64,000 bases of DNA from Sphingomonas faeni (lineage in GTDB: Bacteria; Pseudomonadota; Alphaproteobacteria; Sphingomonadales; Sphingomonadaceae), in contig NZ_QAYE01000004.1 in assembly GCF_003053745.1 (NCBI RefSeq), forward strand, positions 248,001 through 312,000, read 5' to 3'. Both the position numbers and the translations under genes were made by a program. Positions 1-9,284 of the stretch are shown here, in pieces. Each line of letters begins with the position of its first letter. Within the stretch, counting starts at the first letter, position 1. A model generated the notes under the pieces. It saw only the letters and a program-made list of their open reading frames with translations, was not told the DNA's origin and did no database searches.

Positions 1-1
1 G

Positions 2-412
2 GGCACCAACGGCATCCAGGCGGCGGACCTCGTCGGGCGGAAACTCGGCCTCGACAATGGCGGCGCGTTCGCCACGCTGATCGCCGACATCCGTGCGGAA
101 GCGAAGGACGATCGGCTCTTGGCACTGGTCGACGCGTGCGAAGCGATCGGGCGTAAGCTCGCCACCGCGGACGCCGACGACAAGCTGGCGGCGAGCTACC
201 CCTTCCTCACCATGTTGTCGGTCGCGACCTGTGGCTGGTTGATGGAGCGGCAGGGCGGGGTCGCCGGCAGCGACGACTTCGGCCGGATGAAGACCGCGGC
301 GGTGCGTTTCTACCTCGACCAGATCGTCCCCGAGGCGATGGGGTTGAATGCGGCCGCGAACGCCAGCGCAGCGGTGCTCTACTCGATCGAAGCGGACCTG
401 TTCGCGGCCTGA
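2..412 (+). CDS. acyl-CoA dehydrogenase, C-terminal fragment (gene runs off the left edge)
   Basis: This is the 3' end of an acyl-CoA dehydrogenase; the start lies outside the window. The frame is open from base 2 and opens with the motif GTNGIQAADLVGRKL, the flavin-proximal 'EGTNGIQ' segment that precedes the C-terminal helices in long-chain acyl-CoA dehydrogenases. The rest is Ala-rich helix, as in the extra C-terminal domain of this family, and ends at TGA 410-412. Family members oxidise acyl-CoA to trans-2-enoyl-CoA with FAD and pass electrons to ETF. Substrate chain length cannot be judged from this piece. Confidence 0.88.
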   Translation, partial: GTNGIQAADLVGRKLGLDNGGAFATLIADIRAEAKDDRLLALVDACEAIGRKLATADADDKLAASYPFLTMLSVATCGWLMERQGGVAGSDDFGRMKTAAVRFYLDQIVPEAMGLNAAANASAAVLYSIEADLFAA

Positions 413-436
413 TCGAACGCGACATCGTCGTTCGCC

Positions 437-539
437 CCTCCCCGGCGGAGGCCGGGGTCCAATTGGGGGACGGCCGTGATCCGCGCGGTGCTCGGTTACT
501 TCCGACGTTCCAATTGGGCCCCGGCCTCCGCCGGGGAGG
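437..539. repeat. palindromic repeat, family C copy 1
   Basis: A 27-30 base arm (CCTCCCCGGCGGAGGCCGGGG followed by a CAATTGG-type end) is repeated in inverted orientation about 45 bases away. The same arms recur at 9004-9101 and 61458-61564 with a different centre, so this is a dispersed element rather than a local hairpin. Confidence 0.85.
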
Positions 540-591
540 TAGCTAGTGGGAAGGCGGTACAGGCTGTCGCGGAGTGGCACCCAGGCCGCCT

Positions 592-720
592 CGATCCTCC
601 CCCGCAAGGGGGAGGTGGCACCGAAGGTGACGGAGGGGGAGGACACGCAACGGCGGTAAACCCTTACCGCCCCCTCCGTCCGGCAAGCGCCAGCCGCCTC
701 CCCCTTGCGGGGGAGGATCG
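592..720. repeat. palindromic repeat, family B copy 1
   Basis: Terminal inverted repeat CGATCCTCCCCCGCAAGGGG against CCCCTTGCGGGGGAGGATCG, with inner inverted blocks around GACGGAGGGGGAGG and CCCCCTCCGTC. Copies with the same ends lie at 43607-43735 and 53810-53937 and have nearly the same length (128-129 bases). Confidence 0.88.
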
Positions 721-879
721 CGAGGGACGCTACTGGTCGTGACAGCGCCAAACCACGCCGTCATGCAGGGCTCGTTCCGGCATCCACCGTTCCACAGATC
801 CGGGGGAAATGAGAACGCGGAACGGTGGTCCCCGGAACAAGCCCGGGGCGACGGAGCGAGCAGGGGTGGCACCCCATAT

Positions 880-952
880 CCCGTTCGCCCTGAGCGTAGT
901 CGAAGGGTATGCCCAACGCGCAGCTGCTTCGACTTCGCTCGGCACGAACGGG
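880..952. repeat. palindromic repeat, family E copy 1
   Basis: The ends CCCGTTCG and CGAACGGG are inverted, with inner blocks AGCGTAGTCGAAGGG and CTTCGACTTCGCTCGG that partly pair. The longer unit at 1883-2032 has the same outer ends (CCGTTCGTGCTGAGTAG and its near-complement). Confidence 0.7.
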
Positions 953-1051
953 GGAGGGGGGCTGCACCACATGCAACATCCGGTGCCCAGCACTCGACGT
1001 CCCTGCGCAACGAACGGTAAGGGAGGGCGGAAATCTCTGAAAGCCTGACCG

Positions 1052-1867
1052 ATGTTCGACCTCGAAGCCTATCTCCTCCGTGTCGCCATGCCCGCGCGGC
1101 CCACGCTCGACTCGATCGGCCTCGGCCGCCTGCAACACGCGCACCGTCTTTCGATCCCGTTCGAGGATCTCGACGTCGTCCTCGGCCGCGGCATCGCGAT
1201 CGACAGCACATCGGTCTTCGCCAAGCTCGTCACCGCACGGCGCGGCGGCTATTGCTTCGAGCACAACCGGCTGTTCCTGGATGCGCTCAAAGAACTCGGT
1301 TTCACCGCACGCCCGTTGCTGGCCCGCGTCTGGATCGCCGCCACCGACGTACCGCCGCTCACGCACACCTTCGCGCTGGTGACGATCGATGGCCAGGACT
1401 GGATCGCCGACACCGGCTTCGGCGGCAGCTACACGCCCGTCCTCCCGCTCGCCGACGGCGCCGAGGCGACCGCTCCCGATGGCGCCCGCTTCCGGCTGGA
1501 AGCGACCGAACAAGGCTGGATGCTGCTCCGCGACGGCGATCCGATGACCACCGATGGTCGCGGCGAAACGGGAGGATTCCAGCCGCAATACAGCTTCACG
1601 CTCGCGCAAGTGTTCGATGCGGACTTGGCAATGTCTAACCACTGGACCTCGACCGCGCCGTCCAGTCGATTCACCCACACCCCGATCGCCAGCATCGTCC
1701 TCCCGAACGGCTTCGCGTCGCTGATCGGCCGCAACTACCGCCGGCGCTCGGGCACCGACACGACGGTCGGCGAGATCACGGACCCGCGCGTGTATCGCAT
1801 CCGCATGAGCCTGTTGTTCGGGATCGACCTGAGCGTCGAGGACGTCGCGGCGCTGGGGTTATTCTGA
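1052..1867 (+). CDS. nat: arylamine N-acetyltransferase
   Basis: A 271-residue protein of the usual length for arylamine N-acetyltransferase, a cytoplasmic enzyme that moves acetyl groups from acetyl-CoA to arylamines and hydrazines through a Cys-His-Asp triad. The catalytic Cys68 sits in RGGYCFEHN, the His near residue 105 in THTFAL, and the Asp near residue 120 in IADTGFGG. The ATG at 1052 gives the family N-terminus (MFDLEAYLLR). It stands alone between two repeat-filled gaps, so nothing in the context points to a natural substrate. Confidence 0.93.
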   Translation: MFDLEAYLLRVAMPARPTLDSIGLGRLQHAHRLSIPFEDLDVVLGRGIAIDSTSVFAKLVTARRGGYCFEHNRLFLDALKELGFTARPLLARVWIAATDVPPLTHTFALVTIDGQDWIADTGFGGSYTPVLPLADGAEATAPDGARFRLEATEQGWMLLRDGDPMTTDGRGETGGFQPQYSFTLAQVFDADLAMSNHWTSTAPSSRFTHTPIASIVLPNGFASLIGRNYRRRSGTDTTVGEITDPRVYRIRMSLLFGIDLSVEDVAALGLF

Positions 1868-1882
1868 AGCAGCACCCCGCTT

Positions 1883-2032
1883 CCGTTCGTGCTGAGTAGC
1901 GACCGAGTAGCTGCGTCAGCAACGTATCGAGGGCGCGTATCGAAGCATGGGTTCCCCGCGCCAACCTGTCCTTCGATACGTCCTCTCGATACGCTCCGTT
2001 GGAGCTACTCGATGACTACTCAGGACGAACGG
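1883..2032. repeat. palindromic repeat, family E copy 2 (long form)
   Basis: A 150-base unit with outer inverted ends CCGTTCGTGCTGAGTAG and CTACTCAGGACGAACGG and an inner pair built on CGTATCGA/TCGATACG. It fills the gap between nat and the GntR gene, which converge on it, so it may act as a bidirectional terminator. That role is inference. Confidence 0.75.
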
Positions 2033-2090
2033 GACAGGGTGCAGACAAACGCAAGGGGCAGGGGAGGCGAAGGAAATCGCTCGCAGCGGC

Positions 2091-2447
2091 TCAGGCCCGC
2101 TCGCGCTCCAAAAGATCATGCGCATCCAACCCCAGCAGGTCGATATGCCCCAGGATCCGCGGCCACTGCGTCGTCACGAAATTCTCGCGCTCCGCCACCC
2201 GCAAAGCCTCCGCCGCACCCGGCATCACGAACATTCCGACCCCGCGTCGGACCTCGACATAGCCGTCGTCCTGAAAGCTCTGATACGCCTTGGCGACCGT
2301 CAGCGGGTTCGCCCCCTGCTCAGCGGCGAACGCGCGCACCGACGGCAATTGGTCCCCTGCACGATAGTCGCCGCGCAAAATACCCGCAGCGATCGTGCTG
2401 CGAAGGCGGATATATACGGGGCTGTCGTCGCTGCTGAGCGCTGTCAT
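2091..2447 (-). CDS. short GntR-family transcriptional regulator (YtrA type)
   Basis: A 118-residue protein with a GntR winged helix over roughly residues 10-80 (PVYIRLRSTIAAGILRGDYR, then GDQLPSVRAFAAEQGANPLTV as the recognition helix-turn-helix) and only a short C-terminal helix of about 40 residues. That small effector domain is typical of the YtrA subfamily, which usually controls ABC transporters. No transporter adjoins it here; the neighbour upstream on the same strand is a nitroreductase. A dyad lies directly before the start codon and may be its own operator. Confidence 0.85.
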   Translation of the reverse strand: MTALSSDDSPVYIRLRSTIAAGILRGDYRAGDQLPSVRAFAAEQGANPLTVAKAYQSFQDDGYVEVRRGVGMFVMPGAAEALRVAERENFVTTQWPRILGHIDLLGLDAHDLLERERA

Positions 2448-2463
2448 GCTGTTCTAATACAGC
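2448..2463. promoter_or_regulatory. dyad before the GntR start codon, candidate autoregulatory operator
   Basis: GCTGTTCTAATACAGC has perfect 5-base arms (GCTGT/ACAGC) around a 6-base centre and abuts the ATG of the GntR gene. YtrA-type regulators commonly bind short dyads overlapping their own promoter. The assignment is inference from position. Confidence 0.35.
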
Positions 2464-2484
2464 AATCTGGCGGAAAGTCGAGGC

Positions 2485-3060
2485 TTAGGATTCCCAATGG
2501 CTTACGAGCCGTGCCATATCCGGGCGAGGCCGTTCGTCGAGCGCGCGCGACGGCGTGCCGATGAACATGAACCCCGCGATCCGCTCCGCCGCCGTCCCGA
2601 ACGCATCGCGCACCAGGTCCGAATAGGCTGGCCACCCCGTCAGCCAGCCCCCCGCAAACCCCTCCGCATGCACCGCATGAAGCAGGTTCATGCACGCCGC
2701 CCCCGCCGAAAGCTCCTGTTCCCAAAGCGGAATCTTGCTCTCCTTCGGCGACGACAGCACGACCACCAGCGTCGGCGCTTGGTGCGCGAACTGGTCGAGC
2801 GACTCGAGTTCGGTCCGCGACGCAGAAGGCCGCTCCGCGAGATACGCATCCGTGATCAACGTCGACAGAGCGGCGCGGTGCTCGTCTCCCACGACCACGA
2901 ACCGCCACGGCGCGAGCTTGCCGTGGTCGGGCGTCCGCGCCGCGATCTCCAGGATCGTCGCCAGCTGGTAGGAATCGGGGCCGGGCGCGATCAGGTCGCG
3001 CGGCTTGCCCGAGCGGCGGGTGGCGAGCAGCGAGAGCGGCGTGGAGCGGTCGTTGAGCAT
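2485..3060 (-). CDS. nitroreductase family protein (YdjA-like)
   Basis: A 191-residue FMN-dependent nitroreductase-fold protein. The N-terminal SLLATRRSGKPRDLIAPGP and the ILEIAARTPDHGKLAPWRF segment match the YdjA/TdcD-like small nitroreductases, in which the Arg-Arg-Ser and the 'PDHG-L-PWRF' block bind FMN. AGAACMNLLHAVHAEGFAGGWLTGW follows in the C-terminal half. I start at ATG 3060; an in-frame TTG at 3069 with AGGG six bases before it is an alternative. Substrate unknown; the family reduces nitro groups and quinones with NAD(P)H. Confidence 0.88.
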   Translation of the reverse strand: MLNDRSTPLSLLATRRSGKPRDLIAPGPDSYQLATILEIAARTPDHGKLAPWRFVVVGDEHRAALSTLITDAYLAERPSASRTELESLDQFAHQAPTLVVVLSSPKESKIPLWEQELSAGAACMNLLHAVHAEGFAGGWLTGWPAYSDLVRDAFGTAAERIAGFMFIGTPSRALDERPRPDMARLVSHWES

Positions 3061-3177
3061 GTCCCGCAAGATAAGCCCTGATGTGCGATATTTACAGGCC
3101 GAGCTTTGCCGCTAGGTTGCGCGCCATAACGGCCCCGCGTTCGACGGCGGCCAAGACGAGTATCAGGGAGCGTAAGA

Positions 3178-4971
3178 ATGGTGGACACCCCGACCGCGGA
3201 TACCCCGCGAGAGCCGGACATCACCCATATCAACCCGGCGTCCGGCGAAACCTGGTTCGGGCATCCCCGCCAGCTCGCGCGGCTGTTCACCACCGAAGCG
3301 TGGGAGCGGTTCGGCTATTACGGCATGCGCGCGCTGCTCACGCTGTACCTTACCAAGCATTTCGTGTTCGGCGACCGCGAGGCGACCGGGCTCTACGGCG
3401 GCTACACCGCGCTGGTGTATCTGACGCCGCTGGTCGGCGGCTATCTCGCGGACCAATATCTCGGTTCCAAGCGCGCGGTGAAGTTCGGCGCGATCATCAT
3501 GGCGCTCGGCTATCTGCTGCTCTGCTTCGGCGGCGAGACTGCCAAGCCCTACGCGACGATCGCCAACCAGCGCTACGCGATCGAAGTCGTCGACCAGGCC
3601 GACAGCGAAGTCCGCTATCTCGTCGACGGCGCGAACAAGCTGAAGATCAAGGGTAACGACGACGGTACCGTCTCGCTGCTCGCGCCCGACGGCTCGACCG
3701 CGCGCACGGTCGAGAAGGGCGGCTTCGAATCCGGCGCCGAACGCAGCAGCTTCTACGTCACGATCATGCTGCTCGCGCTCTGCATGATCTCGGTCGGCAA
3801 CGGCTTCTTCAAGCCCAACATCTCGACGATGGTCGGCGAACTCTACGCACAGGGCGACAAGCGCCGCGATGCCGGGTTCACGATCTTCTACATGGGGATC
3901 AACCTCGGCTCGCTGTTTTCGCAGCTGCTCTGTCCGTTCCTCGCGGTCGCGGTCGGCTGGTGGGCAGGCTTCGGCCTCGCCGCGATCGGCATGCTCGCGT
4001 CGTGGACGCTGATCCAGTTCGATGGCGGCAAGCTCGACGGCTACGGCGAGCCCCCGGTTCGCACCGGTCCCGATCGTGCGCTCGGCATCTATGCGCTCGC
4101 GCTGCTCGGTATCCCGATCTTCTACCTGCTGTTTGTCAACCTCATGAACGCGGTGCCGCCGGTGCCGGGCTCCGGGATCGTCGGCTACATCGCCTCGCTG
4201 TCGCTGATGGGCAAATTGCTGTTCGGCACGTTCCTGATCGCGGTGCCCGGCATCCTGATCTGGTCGTTCATCAACGGCGAGCGTCGCGAGTTCCAGATGA
4301 TGCTCGCGGCGATGGTGCTGATCGTGTTCAACGTCGTGTTCTGGACGCTGTTCGAGCAGGCTGGGTCGAGCCTCACGCTGTTCGCGGATCGCAACACCGA
4401 CCTCAGCGTGTTCGGCCTTTTCAGCATCTCGGCCGGCCAGACGCAGTTCTTCAACGCGTTCTTCATCGTCGCGCTCGCGCCGGTGATGTCGATCCTGTGG
4501 ACCAAGCTCGCCGCCAAGGGCCTGGAGCCGTCGATCCCCGTCAAGTTCGGCATCGCGCTGATCGGCGTCGGCGTCGGCTTCCTGTTCCTCGTCTGGGGCG
4601 CAAGCATGGTCGGGCCTTCGTTCAAGGTCGCGATCTGGTGGCTCGCCGGGCTGTATTTCATCCACTCGTTCGCCGAGCTCTGCATCTCGCCGGTCGGTCT
4701 CAGCATGATCACCAAGCTGTCGATCGCGCGCGTCGTCGGTCTGATGATGGGCGTGTGGTTCCTGTCGATCTCGGTCGCGCAGTATGTCGCCGGCGTGGTC
4801 GCGCAGGTGGCGAGCGTCGAGACGGTCGGCGGGCAGGTGACCAATTTGAAGGTCAGCCTGGATACCTATGCCGGCGTGTTCTGGACCATCGGTCTGGTCT
4901 CGGCCGGCATCGGCGTCGTGCTGCTGCTGATCTCGCCACTGATCAAGAAGTGGATGCACGGCGTTCAGTGA
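3178..4971 (+). CDS. POT-family proton-coupled peptide transporter
   Basis: A 597-residue inner-membrane carrier of the proton-dependent oligopeptide family. The signature EAWERFGYYGMRALLTLYL (the E-x-x-E-R-F-x-Y-Y-G motif of helix 1) is at residues 42-60, and FYMGINLGSLFSQLLCPFLA matches the second POT signature. About 14 hydrophobic segments are visible, with a soluble insert of about 60 residues after helix 4 (near residues 125-190). AGGGAG lies ahead of the ATG at 3178. Family members import di- and tripeptides with protons. The gene is monocistronic by spacing. Confidence 0.93.
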   Translation: MVDTPTADTPREPDITHINPASGETWFGHPRQLARLFTTEAWERFGYYGMRALLTLYLTKHFVFGDREATGLYGGYTALVYLTPLVGGYLADQYLGSKRAVKFGAIIMALGYLLLCFGGETAKPYATIANQRYAIEVVDQADSEVRYLVDGANKLKIKGNDDGTVSLLAPDGSTARTVEKGGFESGAERSSFYVTIMLLALCMISVGNGFFKPNISTMVGELYAQGDKRRDAGFTIFYMGINLGSLFSQLLCPFLAVAVGWWAGFGLAAIGMLASWTLIQFDGGKLDGYGEPPVRTGPDRALGIYALALLGIPIFYLLFVNLMNAVPPVPGSGIVGYIASLSLMGKLLFGTFLIAVPGILIWSFINGERREFQMMLAAMVLIVFNVVFWTLFEQAGSSLTLFADRNTDLSVFGLFSISAGQTQFFNAFFIVALAPVMSILWTKLAAKGLEPSIPVKFGIALIGVGVGFLFLVWGASMVGPSFKVAIWWLAGLYFIHSFAELCISPVGLSMITKLSIARVVGLMMGVWFLSISVAQYVAGVVAQVASVETVGGQVTNLKVSLDTYAGVFWTIGLVSAGIGVVLLLISPLIKKWMHGVQ

Positions 4972-4981
4972 GTAAACCAGT

Positions 4982-5089
4982 TCCCCTCCCGCTTGCGGGA
5001 GGGGCTAGGGGAGGGCGCGACGTACGTACTGGCGTCCGGTGTGCGAGGCACGCCCCTCCCCCGACCCCTCCCGCAGGCGGGAGGGGAGG
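4982..5089. repeat. palindromic repeat related to family A
   Basis: Arms TCCCCTCCCGCTTGCGGGAG and its near-complement CTCCCGCAGGCGGGAGGGGA enclose a centre that carries a further inverted pair (GGGGAGGGCG/CGCCCCTCCCC). It lies between the converging peptide transporter and aldo/keto reductase genes and could terminate both. Confidence 0.78.
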
Positions 5090-5092
5090 CCG

Positions 5093-6059
<967 letters not shown>

Positions 6060-6085
<26 letters not shown>

Positions 6086-7322
6086 GCGGAATCTCCTGTG
6101 AGCCACTGCGGGCTGAAACGGAGATGGTGACGGCGGTGTCCATCGTCACGTTGCCGACGGTACGAAACAGGTCGGGCACGGTCTCGACTGCGATGAACAG
6201 CCCCAGAGCCTCGATCGGCACCCCCATCGCGATCGCGACCGGCGCGACCGAGGCGATGAAGCTTACCGTGCCCGGCAGCGACACCGACCCCATCGTCGTG
6301 ATCGCCGCGGTCGCGATCCCCGCGGCGAGCTGCCCCGGCCCGATCGGTACGCCGACCAGATGCGCGACGTACAGCGCCACCGCGAGGTTCATCGCCGGAC
6401 TCGTCGCCCGGAACACCGCGACCGCCAGCGGCAGCACGATCCCGGCTGTCGCTGGCGCTGCGCCGAGCTCGACCGAGCCCTTCAGCATCGCCGGCAGCGA
6501 GGCGAGTGACGACTGCGTGCTGATCGCCACCGCCTGCGCGGGCGCGACCGCGCGCGCAAAGCGCCCGAACCGCACGCGCCCGCCGATCATCCCGACCGGA
6601 TACGCGGCGATCAGCACGACCACGCCGATCGCCGAGACACAGACGATGTAATGCACCAGTGCACCGAACGCCGCGGTGCCGGTCCGCGCGCCGACCCCGT
6701 AGGCGAGCGCGAAGATGCCGATCGGCGCGAGCTTCAGCACCCAGCCGATCACGATCAGCAGGGCGTCGACGACCGCCTGGAAAAACCCGGTCAGGATACT
6801 GCGCTGCGCTTCGGGCAATTGCGTGACCGCGAACGCGAACGCCAGCGCGAACACGGTTAGCGGCAGGAACGCGTCCCCCGCCGCCGCCGCGACGACGTTG
6901 GTCGGCACGATCGTATCGAAGAACGCACCGATCCCCGGCACCGACCCGACCGGCGCGGTGGTCGTCAGCGCGGTGCGGAGTGCGGTCGCGAGTCCAGCGG
7001 GCAACGGCCACGCTTCGAGCAGCAACGGCGTCACTAGTGCGGACATGATCGTCACCGCCCACAGGATCGCGACCATCATGACCAGCGCGCGGATCGTGAT
7101 CCGTCCCGCGCGTGCCGCCTCGGCCGTCGCGCCGATTCCCGTGACGAGCAGCGACACGATCAACGGCACGATCACCATCTGCAGTCCGTGCAGCCACGCC
7201 GAGCCCATCGGCTGCGTCACCGCGGTGACCGCGATCGCCTGGGACGGCGCGAGTGCGGCGGCGAGGATGCCGATCGCGATGCCGCCGATGAGGGCGATCA
7301 GGATCCGTGTAGCCTGCGACAT
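6060..7322 (-). CDS. dicarboxylate/amino acid:cation symporter (DAACS family)
   Basis: A 420-residue membrane protein of the GltP/DctA fold with about eight hydrophobic helices. The Ser-rich hairpin region ([18 protein letters not shown]) and the following helices ending in [23 protein letters not shown] match the substrate- and cation-binding core of the family. The usual NMDGT motif of helix 7 is replaced by a segment near [16 protein letters not shown], so glutamate or C4-dicarboxylate specificity should not be assumed. It is divergent from glmM and overlaps the aldo/keto reductase gene downstream. Confidence 0.85.
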
Positions 7323-7390
7323 GCTCGCCCTTCGTGGTTTACCGCGCTATCAACGGTGCAAACCCCGATACCGGACGGAAAGCACGTGTG

Positions 7391-8731
7391 ATGGCAAGGA
7401 AATATTTCGGCACCGATGGCATTCGTGGCGCCACAAACGTCTCGCCGATGACAGCAGAGATGGCGATGAAGGTCGGCATGGCCGCCGGCGCATACTTCCT
7501 GCGCGGCGATCATCGCCACCGCGTCGTCATCGGCAAGGACACGCGGCTGTCGGGTTACATGCTTGAATCCGCACTGGTTGCAGGGTTCACTAGCGTCGGT
7601 ATGGATGTCGTCATGGTCGGGCCGATGCCGACACCCGCGGTCGCGATGCTCACCCATTCAATGCGCGCCGATATCGGTGTCATGATCTCTGCTAGCCATA
7701 ACGCCTACGCCGACAACGGCATCAAGCTGTTCGGTCCTGACGGCTACAAGCTGTCGGACGAAGCGGAGGAAGCGATCGAGGCGCTGATCGACGGCGACAT
7801 CCCGCTCGTGCCGTCGAGCCAGATCGGCCGCGCACGCCGCATCGACGATGCGCAGGGCCGCTACATCCATTTCGCCAAGTCGACCTTCCCCGAGAACCTT
7901 CGCCTCGACGGCATGCGGGTCGTGATCGATTGCGCGAACGGCGCAGCGTACAAGGTCGCACCATCGGCGCTGTGGGAACTCGGCGCGGACGTCGTCGCGA
8001 TCGGCGTCACGCCCAACGGTACCAACATCAACGACGGCGTCGGCTCGACCGCGCCGCAGACGCTCGCCGAGACGGTGGTCGCGAGCGGCGCGGACATCGG
8101 CATCGCGCTCGACGGCGACGCGGATCGCCTGATCGTCGTCGATGAGACCGGCACGATCGTCGACGGCGACCAGCTGATGGCGACGATCGCCGCCAGCTGG
8201 GCGCGCCAGGGGCGGCTCGCGGGCGGCGGCCTCGTCGCGACGGTGATGTCGAACCTGGGCCTGGAACGCCACCTCGCGGCGCAGGGCCTCGGCCTCGTCC
8301 GAACCAAGGTCGGCGACCGCCACGTGCTCGAGAAGATGCGCTCGAGCGGCTACAATGTCGGTGGCGAGCAGTCGGGCCACATCATCCTGTCCGACTATGC
8401 GACGACCGGCGACGGATTGGTCGCGGCGCTGCAGATCCTGGCGGAGGTCAAGCGTTCGGGCGCACTGGCGAGCGAAGTGCTGCACCGGTTCGAGCCGCTG
8501 CCGCAGTTGCTGAAGAACGTCCGCTTCGCCGGTGGCAAGCCGCTCGACGACGATGCCGTAAAGGCGGTGATCGCGCAGGCTGAGGCGGAGCTCGCTGGCA
8601 ATGGCCGTCTGGTCATCCGTCCATCGGGCACCGAACCGGTGATCCGCGTGATGGCGGAAGGCGACGATCCGGCACAGGTCGAGCGTGTCGTCGACCGCAT
8701 CTGCGACGCTGTCCGGAAGGCTGCCGCCTGA
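7391..8731 (+). CDS. glmM: phosphoglucosamine mutase
   Basis: A 446-residue enzyme that converts glucosamine-6-phosphate to glucosamine-1-phosphate for UDP-GlcNAc, peptidoglycan and LPS synthesis. The start [13 protein letters not shown] is the family N-terminus. The phosphorylated Ser102 sits in [12 protein letters not shown], the metal loop DGDADRL is near residue 241, and the sugar-binding GGEQSGH and phosphate-binding [12 protein letters not shown] follow in order. An open frame extends upstream to 7334 but lacks family similarity. The stop overlaps the next start (TGATG). Confidence 0.97.
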   Translation: MARKYFGTDGIRGATNVSPMTAEMAMKVGMAAGAYFLRGDHRHRVVIGKDTRLSGYMLESALVAGFTSVGMDVVMVGPMPTPAVAMLTHSMRADIGVMISASHNAYADNGIKLFGPDGYKLSDEAEEAIEALIDGDIPLVPSSQIGRARRIDDAQGRYIHFAKSTFPENLRLDGMRVVIDCANGAAYKVAPSALWELGADVVAIGVTPNGTNINDGVGSTAPQTLAETVVASGADIGIALDGDADRLIVVDETGTIVDGDQLMATIAASWARQGRLAGGGLVATVMSNLGLERHLAAQGLGLVRTKVGDRHVLEKMRSSGYNVGGEQSGHIILSDYATTGDGLVAALQILAEVKRSGALASEVLHRFEPLPQLLKNVRFAGGKPLDDDAVKAVIAQAEAELAGNGRLVIRPSGTEPVIRVMAEGDDPAQVERVVDRICDAVRKAAA

Positions 8732-8946
8732 TGCTCGAGATGCGCCCCATTTGCGAACGCTGCACCACCGAGCTTCCGGCGGACGCGCCGGGCGCATTCA
8801 TCTGCTCGTTCGAATGCACCTTCTGCGCGGAATGCGCGGACGCGCTCGACGAGCGTTGTCCCAACTGCGGCGGCGAATTGCTCGACCGCCCGACGAGGCT
8901 CGGCGAGGCACCGCCGCAAAAGCCGGCAGGCGCGCGGCGGCACTAG
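8731..8946 (+). CDS. DUF1272 small zinc-binding protein
   Basis: A 71-residue protein with seven cysteines in a ribbon-like array (CERC, CSFECTFCAEC, CPNC), matching the DUF1272 family. Paired CxxC motifs suggest one or two structural zinc ions; no function is known. It overlaps the glmM stop by one base (TGATG), so it is translationally coupled to glmM. The last 15 residues are basic and probably disordered. Confidence 0.88.
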   Translation: MLEMRPICERCTTELPADAPGAFICSFECTFCAECADALDERCPNCGGELLDRPTRLGEAPPQKPAGARRH

Positions 8947-9003
8947 GCGCCGGTCGGGTAAGCGCTACCTAGCTCCTTGTTGCCACCCCAACCTCTCCTA
9001 CCA

Positions 9004-9101
9004 CCCCGGCGGAGGCCGGGGCCCAGTTGGAAAGGTCCAGGTAACAGATCGCAGTCCGCGGTTAGCGACGTCTCCCAACTGGGCCCCGGCCTCCGCCGGG
9101 G
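9004..9101. repeat. palindromic repeat, family C copy 2
   Basis: Arms CCCCGGCGGAGGCCGGGGCC and GGCCCCGGCCTCCGCCGGGG, each continued by CAGTTGG/CCAACTG, enclose a unique centre of about 40 bases. The ends match the copies at 437-539 and 61458-61564. Confidence 0.87.
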
Positions 9102-9224
9102 CGGATGCAGGCGTATGTCCAGCACCCCTGTCCTACATCCGATCGATCATGCCATAGCCGATCCCATGACCGCCAACCGCGCCAAACCCAGTCCGGCATC
9201 CCGATTGCAGCCCCACCTCAGGCA

Positions 9225-9254
9225 AAGTGCAGACCTGCGCCAGCGTCTGCACTT
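9225..9254. promoter_or_regulatory. perfect hairpin upstream of thiD
   Basis: AAGTGCAGAC and GTCTGCACTT form a perfect 10-base stem with a 10-base loop, ending 30 bases before the thiD ATG. The right arm is part of a tandem 9-mer TGCACTTCG (9248-9265), so TGCACTT-type half-sites occur three times. It may be an operator or an RNA hairpin. It lacks a U-tract, so it is not an obvious terminator. Confidence 0.4.
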
Positions 9255-9284
9255 CGTGCACTTCGCCCCGATCTGGGACACTTT

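Larger units (their letters stand above)
413..1051. other. gene-free gap filled with palindromic repeats
   Basis: I see no convincing gene in these 639 bases. The gap holds a mosaic of at least three different repeat units (listed separately at 437-539, 592-720 and 880-952) and an extra short inverted pair, CACCGTTCC near 787 and GGAACGGTGG near 820. Short open frames here translate into Pro/Arg/Gly-rich nonsense that recurs wherever the same repeats occur. Confidence 0.75.
8947..9284. other. gap before thiD: one repeat and a hairpin, no gene
   Basis: The 338 bases between the DUF1272 gene and thiD contain a family C repeat (9004-9101) and a short perfect hairpin (9225-9254). Open frames across the region are repeat translations or run into thiD without family similarity. 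No riboswitch-like TPP motif was recognised. Confidence 0.6.

Noticed and set aside
476..1020. Several 80-220 codon frames between the acyl-CoA dehydrogenase and nat genes
   Set aside because: They are translations of palindromic repeats, and the same Pro/Arg/Gly phrases appear at other repeat copies.
3163..4959. 598-codon minus-strand frame opposite the POT transporter
   Set aside because: Product is a His/Asp/Arg-rich low-complexity sequence with no membrane helix or motif; it mirrors the coding strand.
9105..9284. TPP riboswitch before thiD (and FMN riboswitch before ribD)
   Set aside because: No CTGAGA-type TPP core or RFN element could be recognised; the thiD leader shows a simple hairpin, and ribD follows another gene closely.
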